64,000 nt of DNA from Streptomyces filipinensis (GCF_014649495.1 NZ_BMTD01000018.1:1-64000); one strand, 5' to 3'; positions 52,771-61,177 are shown, numbered from the stretch's first letter. Notes: a model not told the origin generated them from the sequence alone. Numbers and translations: made by a program.

Positions 52771-52793
52771 GTCGGCGCCGACCGTCCTGTCGG
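52771..52793. promoter_or_regulatory. Overlapping GTCGG palindromes before a TetR gene
   Basis: GTCGGCGCCGAC (52771-52782) is a perfect palindrome. A third GTCGG follows at 52789-52793, forming CCGAC-N6-GTCGG. These lie 43 to 65 bases before the TetR gene and could be its autoregulatory operator. High local GC makes chance matches more likely. Confidence 0.4.
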
Positions 52794-52835
52794 TGCCGGT
52801 GAGGACGCGGACGGCGACAAGCGGGGAGTGACGGG

Positions 52836-53402
52836 ATGCCGCAGGTGAGGCCCATGCGTGCGGACGCTCGGCGCAATTACGAGCGCTTGCTGAAGGTGGC
52901 GGCGGAGGCCTTCGCCGAGCATGGGGAGAACGCGTCGCTCGACGACATCGCCAAGCGGGCGGGCGTCGGCTCGGGCACGCTCTACCGGCACTTTCCGACG
53001 CGGCAGAAGCTGCTGGAAGCCGCCTACGTGGACCGGATCGAGGCGCTGGGGACGCGGGCCGACGAGCTGGCCCGGGAGCTGCCGCCGGGCGCGGCGCTGA
53101 TGGAGTGGCTGCACGAGTTGTGCGTCGCCACGCTTCAGGTGCGTGGGATGAGGGCGCTGCTGGGCAAGGCGGTCACGGACGGCGACGCGGCGGCGCTGAC
53201 GGCGTGCGGGTCTGTGGTGCAGGGCGCGGTGGGCCCGCTGGTGCGGGCCGCGCAGGCGGAGGGCAGCGTCCGGGCCGACCTTGAGCCGATCGAGTTGCTG
53301 CGGCTGGTGCACGGGGTGGCCACCGCGCTGGAACTGGCCGACGGGCAGGGGCGGGAGATCCGGCGGTATCTGACGCTGCTGGTGGAGGGCCTGCGGTCGT
53401 AG
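52836..53402 (+). CDS. TetR-family transcriptional regulator
   Basis: The 188-residue protein has the helix-turn-helix NYERLLKVAAEAFAEHGENASLDDIAKRAGVGSGTLYRHFPTRQKLLEAAY at its N-terminus. A helical ligand and dimerisation domain follows (about 70-188), with LLRLVHGVATALELADGQGREIRRYLTLLVEGLR resembling the SbtR/TetR_C group. GGGGAG lies seven bases before the ATG. No clear target gene is adjacent on either side; the convergent terD gene and the upstream 2H gene are candidates. Confidence 0.9.
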   Translation: MPQVRPMRADARRNYERLLKVAAEAFAEHGENASLDDIAKRAGVGSGTLYRHFPTRQKLLEAAYVDRIEALGTRADELARELPPGAALMEWLHELCVATLQVRGMRALLGKAVTDGDAAALTACGSVVQGAVGPLVRAAQAEGSVRADLEPIELLRLVHGVATALELADGQGREIRRYLTLLVEGLRS

Positions 53403-53434
53403 CGCGCGGGCCGCTCGTGCGGTGCCCTGGGTCC

Positions 53435-53452
53435 GGCGCGGGGAACCGCGCC
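53435..53452. terminator. Bidirectional hairpin between tetR and terD-like genes
   Basis: GGCGCGG, loop GGAA, CCGCGCC form a perfect 7-bp stem in the 80-base convergent gap. The GNRA-type loop favours a stable hairpin. It can serve both genes. Confidence 0.65.
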
Positions 53453-53482
53453 ACCGGCTCCCACGCGCCCGCCGCGGGAGCG

Positions 53483-54706
53483 CTACAGAGCCCTCGCTCC
53501 CGGCTCCACCATGTTCCGCACCGTCCGGGCCTTCACGAAGTCGCCCAGTGCCGTCATGTCCCACTCGCCCGAGAACTGGCGGATGAGCTTGGCCATCATC
53601 ACGCCGGTCTGGGGCTCGGCGTGGGTGAGGTCGAAGCGGACCAGTTCCTCGCCGGTGGTGGCGTCCAGCAGGCGGCAGTAGGCCTTGGCGACGTCGGTGA
53701 ACTTCTGGCCCGAGAAGGAGTTGACCGTGAAGACCAGGCCGGTGACCTCCTGCGAGAGGCGGCCCAGGTCGACCGTGATCACCTCGTCGTCGCCGGCGCC
53801 CTCACCGGTGAGGTTGTCCCCGGAGTGCCGGATCGCGCCGTTCAGGACCGTCAGCTTGCCGAAGTAGCAGCTGTCGATGTGGTTGCGCTGCGGGCCGTAG
53901 ACGATGACCGAGGCGTCCAGGTCGATGTCCGCACCCCGGAACGCCGGCTCCCACCCGAGTCCCATCTTGACCTGGGAGAGCAGCGGACGGCCGCCCTTCA
54001 TCAGGGACACGGTCTGGTTCTTCCGCAGGCTGACCCGGCCCTTGTCGAGGTTGATCTTCCCGGCGCCGGGCGCGGGGGCGGCCGGGGCCGCGGCCACCTG
54101 CGGCGCGGGCGGGGTGGCCGGGGGCTGCACGGCCGGCGCGGGCGGGGTGGCCGGTGTCTGCACGGCGGGTGCCGGGGGAGCCGCCGGCCGCGCCGGAGCC
54201 GTGGGCTCCTCCACCGTCACACCGAAGTCGGTCGCGATGCCGGCCAGTCCGTCGGCGTACCCCTGGCCGACGGCGCGGGCCTTCCAGACGCCGCCCCGCC
54301 GGTAGATCTCCACGACGACCAGCGCCGTCTCCGCGCCGAGCTGCGGCGGGGTGAACGTGGCCAGTACCGCGCCGCCGTCCGCGTCGCGGACCGTGGCCGT
54401 CGGCTCGATGCCCTGGAAGGTCTGCCCGGCCGCGTCCGGGCTGGCCGTGACCACGATCTTCTCGATGTCCGGCGGGACGGCCGCGGTGTCGACCGTGATC
54501 GCGTCCGGGGCCGCACCGCCTCCGGAGGCGTAGGTCACGCCGGAGCCCGTCGGCTGGTTGTAGAAGATGAAGTCGTCGTCCGAGCGCACCTTGCCGTCGG
54601 CGGTGAGCAGCAGGCCCGACACGTCGAGCCGCACCGGTGCGGCCACGTCCACCGTGACACGGGCGGCTGACAGAGGGATGTTCGAGCCAGGGGTCATAGC
54701 TGTCAT
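53483..54706 (-). CDS. Two-domain TerD-family (tellurium resistance/stress) protein
   Basis: The 407-residue protein has an N-terminal TerD domain: RLDVSGLLLTADGKVRSDDDFIFYNQPTG, ITVDTAAVPPDIEKIVVTAS and ALVVVEIYRRGGVWKARAVGQGYADGLAGIA. A Pro/Ala-rich linker with repeated PATPPAPAVQ follows (about 168-215). The second beta-sandwich, also TerD-like (about 216-407), contains VSLMKGG, VKMGLGWEPAFRG, DIDLDASVIVYG and FFGKLTVLNGAIRHSGDNLTGEGAGDDEVI-type strands. TerD domains bind Ca2+ through conserved Asp residues (DDDF and GADIDLDAS). The family acts in stress and envelope signalling. It lies alone on the minus strand. Confidence 0.9.
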   Translation of the reverse strand: MTAMTPGSNIPLSAARVTVDVAAPVRLDVSGLLLTADGKVRSDDDFIFYNQPTGSGVTYASGGGAAPDAITVDTAAVPPDIEKIVVTASPDAAGQTFQGIEPTATVRDADGGAVLATFTPPQLGAETALVVVEIYRRGGVWKARAVGQGYADGLAGIATDFGVTVEEPTAPARPAAPPAPAVQTPATPPAPAVQPPATPPAPQVAAAPAAPAPGAGKINLDKGRVSLRKNQTVSLMKGGRPLLSQVKMGLGWEPAFRGADIDLDASVIVYGPQRNHIDSCYFGKLTVLNGAIRHSGDNLTGEGAGDDEVITVDLGRLSQEVTGLVFTVNSFSGQKFTDVAKAYCRLLDATTGEELVRFDLTHAEPQTGVMMAKLIRQFSGEWDMTALGDFVKARTVRNMVEPGARAL

Positions 54707-54767
54707 GCCGGGTGAACGAACGACACCGCTTTACCGTTCCCTTACCAGCCGAAACCCGTCGAACGGC

Positions 54768-55757
54768 CTACGGCACCACCACGATCTTCCGTCCGACCCC
54801 CGCCGCGAACTGCTCCAGTGCCTGCGGGTACCGCTCCAGCGGGATCCGGTCGCTGATGAACACCCGCGGATCCAGCACCCCGTTCGCGAACAGCTCGGCC
54901 GCACGCTCGAAGCTGTGCAGGACGGCCATCGAACCGGTGATCGTGATCTCCTGGTTGTAGATCCGGTACGGGTCGATCGTCACCCGGGTCGCGTAGTCGG
55001 CCACCCCGAACTGCAGGAACGTGCCCGCCTTCGCCACCCGGTCCAGGCCGTCCTGGATCGCCGCCGCGTTCCCGGTCGCGTCCACGACCACGTCCCAGCC
55101 CTGCGGCCGGTCCAGCTCGTCCGCACGCGCCGCCGCGGCGGACACTCCCAGCTGCCGGGCCGTCTCCAGGCGCGCGGGGTTCACGTCGACCATGTCCACG
55201 CTCGCCGCACCCGTCCGCTTGGCCAGCTCCAGCATCATCAGGCCCATGGTGCCGGAGCCGTAGATCAGGACGTGGGCGCCGAGGCGGGACCGCAGCACGT
55301 CGTAGCCGCGCACCGCGCACGACAGGGGCTCCACCAGCGCCGCGTCCTCGGTGCGCACGTGCTCGGGCAGCTTCACGCAGTTCGCCACCGGCGCCACGGC
55401 GTACTGGGCGGCGCCGCCCGCCGTGGTCACGCCGATCGCGGCCCACCGCTCGCAGAGGTTGTTGTGGCCGGTACGGCAGTGGCGGCACTCGTAGCAGTAC
55501 AGCGAGGGGTCCACGGCCACCCGGTCGCCGATCGCGACCTCGGTGACCTGGCCGCCGACCCCGACCACCTCGCCCGCGAACTCGTGCCCGGGGACGATCG
55601 GCAGCTTGGGCGCGAACTCGCCCTGGAGGATGTGCAGATCGGTGCCGCACAGGCCGCACGCGGCCACTTCCACGACGACCTCGCGCGGTCCCGGTGTCGG
55701 GTCGGGGACCTCGGTGACGACGGCGCGGCCCACGGACTCGATGACGGCGGCCTTCAT
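54768..55757 (-). CDS. Zinc-dependent polyol dehydrogenase (MDR family)
   Basis: The 329-residue enzyme has the catalytic zinc motif ACGLCGTDLH and GHEFAGEVV, the structural-zinc loop CYECRHCRTGHNNLCERW (four cysteines), and the NAD site YGSGTMGLMML. It resembles sorbitol/L-iditol 2-dehydrogenases. As the last gene of a polyol ABC operon, it probably oxidises the imported alcohol to a ketose. Its start overlaps the permease stop as ATGA. Sorbitol, xylitol, mannitol or arabitol are candidates; sequence alone does not decide. Confidence 0.9.
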   Translation of the reverse strand: MKAAVIESVGRAVVTEVPDPTPGPREVVVEVAACGLCGTDLHILQGEFAPKLPIVPGHEFAGEVVGVGGQVTEVAIGDRVAVDPSLYCYECRHCRTGHNNLCERWAAIGVTTAGGAAQYAVAPVANCVKLPEHVRTEDAALVEPLSCAVRGYDVLRSRLGAHVLIYGSGTMGLMMLELAKRTGAASVDMVDVNPARLETARQLGVSAAAARADELDRPQGWDVVVDATGNAAAIQDGLDRVAKAGTFLQFGVADYATRVTIDPYRIYNQEITITGSMAVLHSFERAAELFANGVLDPRVFISDRIPLERYPQALEQFAAGVGRKIVVVP

Positions 55758-56578
55758 TTCACGGCTCCCAACGACAGGCCCTGGACCAGCTTGTCCTGGG
55801 CGGCGAACCCCGCGGCGAGCACCGGCAGGGAGATGACGAGCGACGCGGCGCACACCTTGGCCAGGAACAGGCCCTGGCTGGTGATGAAGCCGGTCAGGAA
55901 GACGGGGGCGGTCTCGGCGACCACGCCCGTGAGGACCCGGGCGAACAGCAGCTCGTTCCAGCTGAAGATGAAGCAGATCAGGGCCGTCGCCGCGATCCCG
56001 GGCAGGGCGATGGGGGCCACCACGCGGGCGAGGATCGTCGGCAGGCGGGCGCCGTCCACACGGGCCGCCTCGATGACGGCGACCGGGACCTCGGCGAGGA
56101 AGGACTGCATCATCCACACCGCGATCGGCAGGTTCATGGAGGTGTAGAGGACGACCAGGAGCCAGATGTTGTCGAGCATCCCGGCGTTCCTGGCGAACAG
56201 GTAGATCGGCAGCAGGCCCGCCACGGCCGGCAGCATCTTCGTGGACAGGAAGAAGAACAGCACGTCCGTCCACTTCTTCACCGGCCGGATGGACAGCGCG
56301 TACGCCGCCGGGAGGGCCAGCAGGAGGACGCAGAGGGTGGAGACGACCGATGCCACCGTGGAGTTGACCAGCGCGGGCCATGGGCTGGGCCCGCCGCCGC
56401 TGCCGAAGAACTCGCGGTAGCCGTCGAGCGTCAGCGACGCCGCGAAGGACGGCGGGTTGGTCGCCGCGTCCGCCTCGGAGTGGAAGGACGTCAGAGCCAT
56501 CCATGCGATGGGCAGGAAGAACACGATCCCGGTGAGCCAGGCCAGGAGGCCGAGGCCGTTTCTGCGTATGGCGGTCAT
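55754..56578 (-). CDS. Polyol ABC transporter permease (MalG type)
   Basis: The 274-residue permease has six predicted helices and the EAA motif EAARVDGARLPTILARVVAP. The N-terminal LLAWLTGIVFFLPIAWMALTSFHSEADA matches SmoG/MtlG polyol permeases. It overlaps genes on both sides by four bases. It forms the channel with the upstream-encoded permease. Confidence 0.92.
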   Translation of the reverse strand: MTAIRRNGLGLLAWLTGIVFFLPIAWMALTSFHSEADAATNPPSFAASLTLDGYREFFGSGGGPSPWPALVNSTVASVVSTLCVLLLALPAAYALSIRPVKKWTDVLFFFLSTKMLPAVAGLLPIYLFARNAGMLDNIWLLVVLYTSMNLPIAVWMMQSFLAEVPVAVIEAARVDGARLPTILARVVAPIALPGIAATALICFIFSWNELLFARVLTGVVAETAPVFLTGFITSQGLFLAKVCAASLVISLPVLAAGFAAQDKLVQGLSLGAVK

Positions 56579-57513
56579 GCGCGGGACACCTCCTCGCGGA
56601 ACAGGGACGACACCACGCGCAGGGCGAAGGTCGCGATGACGATCGAGCCGATGACGACCAGGACGCCGGCGGCCGAGGCGAGGCCGTTCTCATGGGCCTG
56701 GTAGAAGCTCTGGTAGACGGTGTAGGGCAGGTTCGCGGTCCCCAGTCCGCCTGAGGTGATCGTGAAGACCGCGTCGAAGTTCTGCACGATGTAGATCGAG
56801 CCCAGCAGGGCGCCCAGCTCCAGATAGCGGCGCAGGTGGGGCAGGGTCAGATGGCGGAAGATCTGCCAGTCGCTCGCGCCGTCGACCCGCGCGGCCTCGA
56901 TCTGCTGCTGGTCCCGGCTCTGCAGTCCGGCGAGCAGGATCAGCATCATGAACGGCGTCCACTGCCACACCAGGGAGGCCTCGACCGCGAGCAGCGGGGT
57001 GTGCGAGATCCAGTCGGGCTGTGGGCCGCCCACATAGTGCAACAGCCCATTGAGCAGACCGTATTCGGGGTTGTAGAGCACATGCTTCCAGAGCAGCGCG
57101 GCGGCCACCGGCACCACCAGGAACGGCGCGATGAGCAGGGTGCGGACGAGGCCCCGGCCGCGGAACCTGCGGTCCAGCAGCAGTGCCAGCGCCAGTCCGA
57201 GCACCAGGCTGGCCAGCACCACCCCCACCGTGAGCAGCACGGTCGTCCACACCGAGTGGCGCAGGCCGGCGTCGGTCAGCACCTGGTGGTAGTTGTCGAG
57301 GCCGGTGAAGTGCCGGGCCTTGGGGTAGAGGGCGTTCCAGTCGAAGAAGGAGATCACCAGCGTGGCCACGAACGGCAGCTGGGTCACGGCGATCATGAAG
57401 ACGAGCGCCGGCAGCAGCGGGGCCCGGGTGGCCCAGGCGCGCAGCCGGGCCGAGGGCTGCTTCGACGTCCTCGCCGGTGCGGCCGCGTAGGGGGCCGTGG
57501 TCGTCGCTGTCAT
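56575..57513 (-). CDS. Polyol ABC transporter permease (MalF type)
   Basis: The 312-residue permease has helices from about residue 32 (LLPALVFMIAVTQLPFVATLVISFFDW) and the EAA loop EAARVDGASDWQIFRHLTLP. YTVYQSFYQAHENGLASAAGVLVV near the C-terminus is typical of sorbitol/mannitol permeases. Its ATG overlaps the binding-protein stop as ATGA. Normal length, with no extracytoplasmic domain, in contrast to the maltose-type permease earlier in the window. Confidence 0.92.
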   Translation of the reverse strand: MTATTTAPYAAAPARTSKQPSARLRAWATRAPLLPALVFMIAVTQLPFVATLVISFFDWNALYPKARHFTGLDNYHQVLTDAGLRHSVWTTVLLTVGVVLASLVLGLALALLLDRRFRGRGLVRTLLIAPFLVVPVAAALLWKHVLYNPEYGLLNGLLHYVGGPQPDWISHTPLLAVEASLVWQWTPFMMLILLAGLQSRDQQQIEAARVDGASDWQIFRHLTLPHLRRYLELGALLGSIYIVQNFDAVFTITSGGLGTANLPYTVYQSFYQAHENGLASAAGVLVVIGSIVIATFALRVVSSLFREEVSRA

Positions 57514-58880
57514 CGTCCCTCGTACTCCTTGGAGATCTTCTCGGCGAGCGCCTGCGATGTCTTCAGGGCCGAGGCGACGGACTGGCGTCCGGCGATGGCC
57601 GCGCTGATCTCCTGGGAGACCTTGGTGCCGAGATCGGTGAACTCGGGGATGCCGACGAACTGGATGCCGGGCGCGGGCCGCGGCTGCACGCCCGGGTCGT
57701 TCGGGCGGGCGCCCTCGATGGCCTCCCTGGTCATCTCCTGGAAGGCCGCCGCCGACGTGCGGTAGTCCGCGTTCGTGTACGTCGACGCCCGCTTGCCCGC
57801 GGGGACGTTCGACCAGCCGCTGGTCCTGCCGACCAGCTGCTCGTATCCCTTGCCGGACGCCCAGGAGACGAACTTCCAGGCCTTGTCGGGGTTGCGGGAG
57901 GCCTTCTGGATGCCCCAGGCCCAGGTGTAGAGCCAGCCGGAGGAGCCGGTCTTCACCACGGGCGCGGGGGCGTAGCCGAGCTTGCCCTTGACCGGGGAGT
58001 TCGCCGCCTCCAGGAGGCCGGCCGCGGAGGTGGCGTCGTACCACATGGCGACCTTGCCCTGGGTCATGTCGTTCAGGCACTCGGCGAACCCGGACTGCGC
58101 GGCGCCCGACTCGCCGTGGGCGCGGACGAGGTCGACATAGAAGTTTGTCGCCTTCTCGAACTCCGGCGAGTCCAGGCGGGCCTTCCAGCTCTTGTCGAAC
58201 CAGGTGCCGCCGAAGGTGTTCACGACCGTCGTCAGCGGGGCCATCAGCTCGCCCCAGCCCGGCAGCCCGCGCAGGCAGACGCCCTTCATACCGGGTCGCG
58301 CGCCGTCCACCCGCGCGGCCAGGCCGGCGATCTGCTGCCAGGTGGGGTGGGCGGGCATGGTCAGCCCCTTCGCCGCGAACACGTCCTTGCGGTACATCAG
58401 GAAGGACGACTCGCCGTAGAAGGGCTGCCCGTAGAGCTTGCCGTCGACGCCGGTGAGGGACTGGCGCATCGGCTTCAGGACGTCCTGTTCGTCGTACGCC
58501 GGGTCCTTCGCCACGTACGTGTTCATCTCGTGCAGCCAGCCGTTGCGGGCGTAGATCGGTATCTCGTAGTTGGACAGGGTGGCCACGTCGTACTGGCCGG
58601 CCTGGTTGGCGAAGTCCTGGCTGATCTTGTCCCGGACGTCGTTCTCGGGCAGGACGGTGAAGTTGACCTTGATGCCGGTCTCCTTGGTGAAGTGCGCGGC
58701 GGTCAGCTTCTGCAGCTCGGTCATCTGAGGGTTGTTGACCATCAGCACGTTGATGGAGTCGCCGCCGGAACCGGTCCCGCCCGCACCGGCCCAGCAGCCG
58801 GACAGCAGCGGGGCGAGCAGCGTCCCTGCGGCGGCCATGGCGAGCGTGGCTCGCGGCCTCCGTCGGCTCGGGATACGCAT
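57510..58880 (-). CDS. Polyol ABC transporter substrate-binding lipoprotein
   Basis: The 456-residue protein has a lipobox LLSGC (about residue 29). Family features are INVLMVNNPQMTELQKLTAAHFTKETGIKVNFTVLPENDVRDKISQDFANQAGQYDV, typical of sorbitol/mannitol binders (SmoE). WLYTWAWGIQKASRNPDKAWKF and GRTSGWSNVPAGKRAS are also in keeping. AGGAG lies shortly before the ATG. It is the first transporter gene after the DeoR regulator gene and leads the binding-permease-permease-dehydrogenase series. No ATPase gene is present, so a shared ATPase is expected. Confidence 0.92.
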   Translation of the reverse strand: MRIPSRRRPRATLAMAAAGTLLAPLLSGCWAGAGGTGSGGDSINVLMVNNPQMTELQKLTAAHFTKETGIKVNFTVLPENDVRDKISQDFANQAGQYDVATLSNYEIPIYARNGWLHEMNTYVAKDPAYDEQDVLKPMRQSLTGVDGKLYGQPFYGESSFLMYRKDVFAAKGLTMPAHPTWQQIAGLAARVDGARPGMKGVCLRGLPGWGELMAPLTTVVNTFGGTWFDKSWKARLDSPEFEKATNFYVDLVRAHGESGAAQSGFAECLNDMTQGKVAMWYDATSAAGLLEAANSPVKGKLGYAPAPVVKTGSSGWLYTWAWGIQKASRNPDKAWKFVSWASGKGYEQLVGRTSGWSNVPAGKRASTYTNADYRTSAAAFQEMTREAIEGARPNDPGVQPRPAPGIQFVGIPEFTDLGTKVSQEISAAIAGRQSVASALKTSQALAEKISKEYEGR

Positions 58881-58921
58881 GGATCGCTCCTGGAGATTTG
58901 GGGATATAAGGGGCGTTCGGA

Positions 58922-58934
58922 GGTGTGGAACACC
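58922..58934. promoter_or_regulatory. Inverted repeat GGTGT-GGA-ACACC in polyol promoter region
   Basis: A 5-base perfect inverted repeat with a 3-base spacer lies 42 bases before the binding-protein start. A TATATC-like -10 (minus strand, about 58907-58902) is nearby. It is a candidate operator for the DeoR-type regulator encoded next door. Confidence 0.4.
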
Positions 58935-58961
58935 CCCTGGAGTGGGTGCGGGCTTTCGTGA

Positions 58962-58993
58962 GGGGGGAGATGGAGGGGGAGGGGGGAGTGGGG
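58962..58993 (+). other. G-quadruplex-capable G-run cluster
   Basis: Four runs of 6, 5, 6 and 4 G (58962-58967, 58975-58979, 58981-58986, 58990-58993) are separated by 7, 1 and 3 bases. They satisfy the G4+N1-7 pattern. The tract lies just after the DeoR stop, on the strand opposite to the operon transcript. Confidence 0.65.
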
Positions 58994-59004
58994 AGGTGGA
59001 GTTG

Positions 59005-59775
59005 TCAGACCCGGATGACCTGCGGGCCCAGCAGGGAGTAGCGGTGGGCCTCGGCGGCCGGCAGCTGGGTGCTCGTCACGATCGCCTCCAGCGCGCCGAC
59101 CTCGGCGAACCTGCAGAAGCTGACCGCGCCGAACTTGGTGTGCACGCCCGCGAAGACGGTTCGGCGCGCGGCCCGCATGGCCTGTGCCTTGACCTCGCTG
59201 ACCGCGGGGTCGGGCGTGGTCAGGCCGTGCTCGCGGGAGATGCCGTTGGCGCCGATGTAGGCGAGGTCGAGGACGAAACCGGCGAGCATCTTCGTCGTCC
59301 AGTGGTCGACGGTCGCCAGCGTCCCGGCCCGCACCCGGCCGCCGAGCAGCAGGACCGAGATCTGCTCGGCCTCCGCCAGGGCGCCCGCGACCGGCAGGGA
59401 CGCGGTGACCACGGTCAGCGGCCGGTCGGCCGGCAGGGCCTCGGCGATGAGCTGCGGGGTGAAGCCCTCGTCCACGAAGACCGTCTCCGCGTCCCCGAGC
59501 AGCTCGGCCGCGGCGGTCGCGATCCGGCGCTTCTCGGGCACGTGGCTGGTGGCGCGGAAGGCGAGTGTCGTCTCGAAGCCGGCGCTCTCCACCGGACAGG
59601 CGCCGCCGTGGGTGCGGCGGACCAGGCCGTGGTCCTCCAGGGTGCGCAGATCGCGCCGGATGGTCTCCTTGGCCACGCCCAGCGCCGTGGCCAGCGCGGT
59701 GACGTCCACCGAGCCGCTCGCACGCGCGGCCAGCACGATCTCGCGCTGACGTTCTTCCGCCGTCCTGGTGCTCAT
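59005..59775 (-). CDS. DeoR/GlpR-family regulator of the polyol operon
   Basis: The 256-residue repressor has the DeoR helix-turn-helix ERQREIVLAARASGSVDVTALATALGVAKETIRRDLRTLEDHGLVRRTHGGA. A sugar-phosphate-isomerase-like sensor domain follows: TVFVDEGFTPQLIAEALPADRPLTVVTASLPVA, SVLLLGGRVRAGTLATVD, DLAYIGANGIS and EVKAQAMRAARRTVFAGVHTKFG. Such regulators sense phosphorylated sugars or polyols. The ATG has GGTGGG seven bases upstream; a GTG four codons earlier overlaps that site. It is first in the leftward polyol gene series. Confidence 0.92.
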   Translation of the reverse strand: MSTRTAEERQREIVLAARASGSVDVTALATALGVAKETIRRDLRTLEDHGLVRRTHGGACPVESAGFETTLAFRATSHVPEKRRIATAAAELLGDAETVFVDEGFTPQLIAEALPADRPLTVVTASLPVAGALAEAEQISVLLLGGRVRAGTLATVDHWTTKMLAGFVLDLAYIGANGISREHGLTTPDPAVSEVKAQAMRAARRTVFAGVHTKFGAVSFCRFAEVGALEAIVTSTQLPAAEAHRYSLLGPQVIRV

Positions 59776-60028
59776 GTCGTCACCCACCTTCCCGCTGTGT
59801 CCCGTGGCTCGTTCGCCTCAGGGGCGCCTCGGCCGGCGCCGCGCCCCGCCGCTGACCCGCGTGCTGCCCGTTCGGGCCCTGCGGCAAAGTTCTACAGCGG
59901 GTGTGCGGTGCTGACCAGGTCTGCTGGGGATCCGATCCTGCCCGTGTGTGCCCGTTTGCCGGGCGGCGCGGACCTGCGGGGGCGTGCGGGACGGGGTGGG
60001 AGCGGGCGCCTCGGATGCCCGGATGCGG

Positions 60029-60059
60029 CGCGGGCGGGCCCGTTCGGTGCCCGCCCGCG
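60029..60059. terminator. Hairpin, 11-bp stem
   Basis: CGCGGGCGGGC, loop CCGTTCGGT, GCCCGCCCGCG. It lies 97 bases past the udh stop and may be a second terminator. On the plus strand it is followed by a T-containing tail (TTCGTTTTG). Confidence 0.65.
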
Positions 60060-60111
60060 TGTGTGAGGGTTCGTTTTGCGCCGCCCACGCCGCCGTGGAG
60101 GGCGTGCGTAC

Positions 60112-60146
60112 GGAGCCCCTCCACCGCTCCGCCGGCGGGGGGCTCC
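60112..60146 (-). terminator. Terminator of udh
   Basis: GGAGCCCC and GGGGCTCC pair perfectly over 8 bp around a 19-base interior that has its own CCGCC/GGCGG pairing. The hairpin begins nine bases after the udh stop on the minus strand. Confidence 0.65.
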
Positions 60147-60155
60147 GCTTCGGGG

Positions 60156-60965
60156 TCAGTACGGCCAGATGGGCGGGTCGTTCACGAAGTGCCCGCCGAG
60201 GTGGCTGTGCGCCGGGTTCCCGGGGTCCAGCTCGCCCTGCTCGGCGATCAGCTTCCCGGCGTACGGCTCGGAGTCGTCCCGCGGCTCGTAGCCGAGCGCC
60301 CGCGCGGTGGTCAGGTCCCACCACAGCCGGGTGTTGGCGGAGGAGCCGTAGACGACGCTGTGGCCGACGTGCTCGGCGGTCAGGGCCGCGTGGAAGAGGC
60401 GGGCGCCGTCGGCCGGGCTCATCCACACCGAGAGCATGCGCACGCTCGTCGGCTCCGGGAAGCAGGAGCCGATGCGCACGGACACGGTCTCCAGGCCGTG
60501 CCTGTCCCAGTAGAGCTGGGCGAGGTCCTCGCCGAAGGACTTGGACAGGCCGTAGAAGGTGTCCGGGCGGTGCGGGGTGTCGACCGGGATGGGCGGCTCG
60601 CCCGCGCGGGGGGCCGGGGTGAAGCCGACCGCGTGGTTGGAGGAGGCGAAGACGATCCGGGGCACGCCTTCGCGGCGTGCGGCCTCGTAGAGGTGGTAGG
60701 TGCCCTCGATGTTGGACTTCACGATCTTCTCGAAGGGGGCTTCCAGGGAGATGCCCGCGAGGTGGAGGACCGCGTCCACGCCCCGCACGGCCTCGCGCAG
60801 CGCCTCCGTGTCGGCGAGGTCGGCGGTGATCGCGGCCGGCTCGCCCTCGACCGGGCGCATGTCGAACAGGCGCAGCGTGTAGCCGTACTCCGGCAGCAGG
60901 GACCGCATCAGGGTGCCGAGCCCGCCGGCGGCGCCGGTGAGCAGAACGGTGCGGGGAGCGGGCAT
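60156..60965 (-). CDS. udh: Uronate dehydrogenase (SDR-type)
   Basis: The 269-residue enzyme has the NAD-binding glycine motif LLTGAAGGLGTLMR, VLHLAGISLEAPFEKIVKSNIEGTYHLYEAARREGVPRIVFASSNHAVGF, the YxxxK pair in FYGLSKSFGEDLAQLY, and VRIGSCFPEPTSVRMLSVWMSPAD. These phrases match bacterial uronate dehydrogenases, which oxidise glucuronate or galacturonate to the aldarolactone. It is divergent from kdgD, the last dedicated step of the aldarate route, which supports the call. A plain epimerase is less likely. Confidence 0.88.
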   Translation of the reverse strand: MPAPRTVLLTGAAGGLGTLMRSLLPEYGYTLRLFDMRPVEGEPAAITADLADTEALREAVRGVDAVLHLAGISLEAPFEKIVKSNIEGTYHLYEAARREGVPRIVFASSNHAVGFTPAPRAGEPPIPVDTPHRPDTFYGLSKSFGEDLAQLYWDRHGLETVSVRIGSCFPEPTSVRMLSVWMSPADGARLFHAALTAEHVGHSVVYGSSANTRLWWDLTTARALGYEPRDDSEPYAGKLIAEQGELDPGNPAHSHLGGHFVNDPPIWPY

Positions 60966-61004
60966 CCGTGATTCTCCTTGTGGACCGTATTCACATGCGT
61001 GGAC

Positions 61005-61034
61005 ACGCTAGGGAGCTTCGCCGTGCACCGTCAA
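61005..61034 (-). promoter_or_regulatory. udh promoter TTGACG-N18-TAGCGT
   Basis: On the minus strand the -35 TTGACG (61034-61029) and -10 TAGCGT (61010-61005) have 18-base spacing. This gives a leader of about 30 bases and includes the AAGGAG ribosome site before the udh ATG. It mirrors the kdgD promoter. Confidence 0.7.
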
Positions 61035-61045
61035 GTGTCCCTTGA
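61031..61045. promoter_or_regulatory. Inverted repeat TCAAG-TGTCC-CTTGA at the udh -35
   Basis: Perfect 5-base arms around a 5-base spacer overlap the udh -35 box and lie in the divergent region with kdgD. It is a candidate operator for an unknown uronate regulator (GntR- or LacI-type sites have similar size). Confidence 0.5.
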
Positions 61046-61083
61046 TGTGCGCGAATTCGCCTCGGCGTCGCGGGTTTGCCTGC

Positions 61084-61113
61084 TTGACCTGCCGCGAGCA
61101 GCCCCCGTAGCGT
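61084..61113 (+). promoter_or_regulatory. kdgD promoter TTGACC-N18-TAGCGT
   Basis: TTGACC (61084-61089) and TAGCGT (61108-61113) are separated by 18 bases. The -10 is identical to that of udh on the other strand, and the -35 boxes differ only in the last base. The leader to the GTG is about 60 bases. Confidence 0.7.
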
Positions 61114-61177
61114 GGTCGCGTTCAGAGATGTAGACGTGGATCAGGAACATGCACCGGCGTGTCTCAAGGGAGAGCCC

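Larger units (their letters stand above)
59776..60155. other. Intergenic region with two hairpins between DeoR and udh genes
   Basis: This 380-base stretch follows the udh stop (right) and precedes the DeoR start (left). The right half has two strong hairpins listed separately. The left part should hold the DeoR-operon promoter; GTAGAACTT on the minus strand (near 59897) is the most AT-rich element. No small gene was convincing. Confidence 0.4.
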
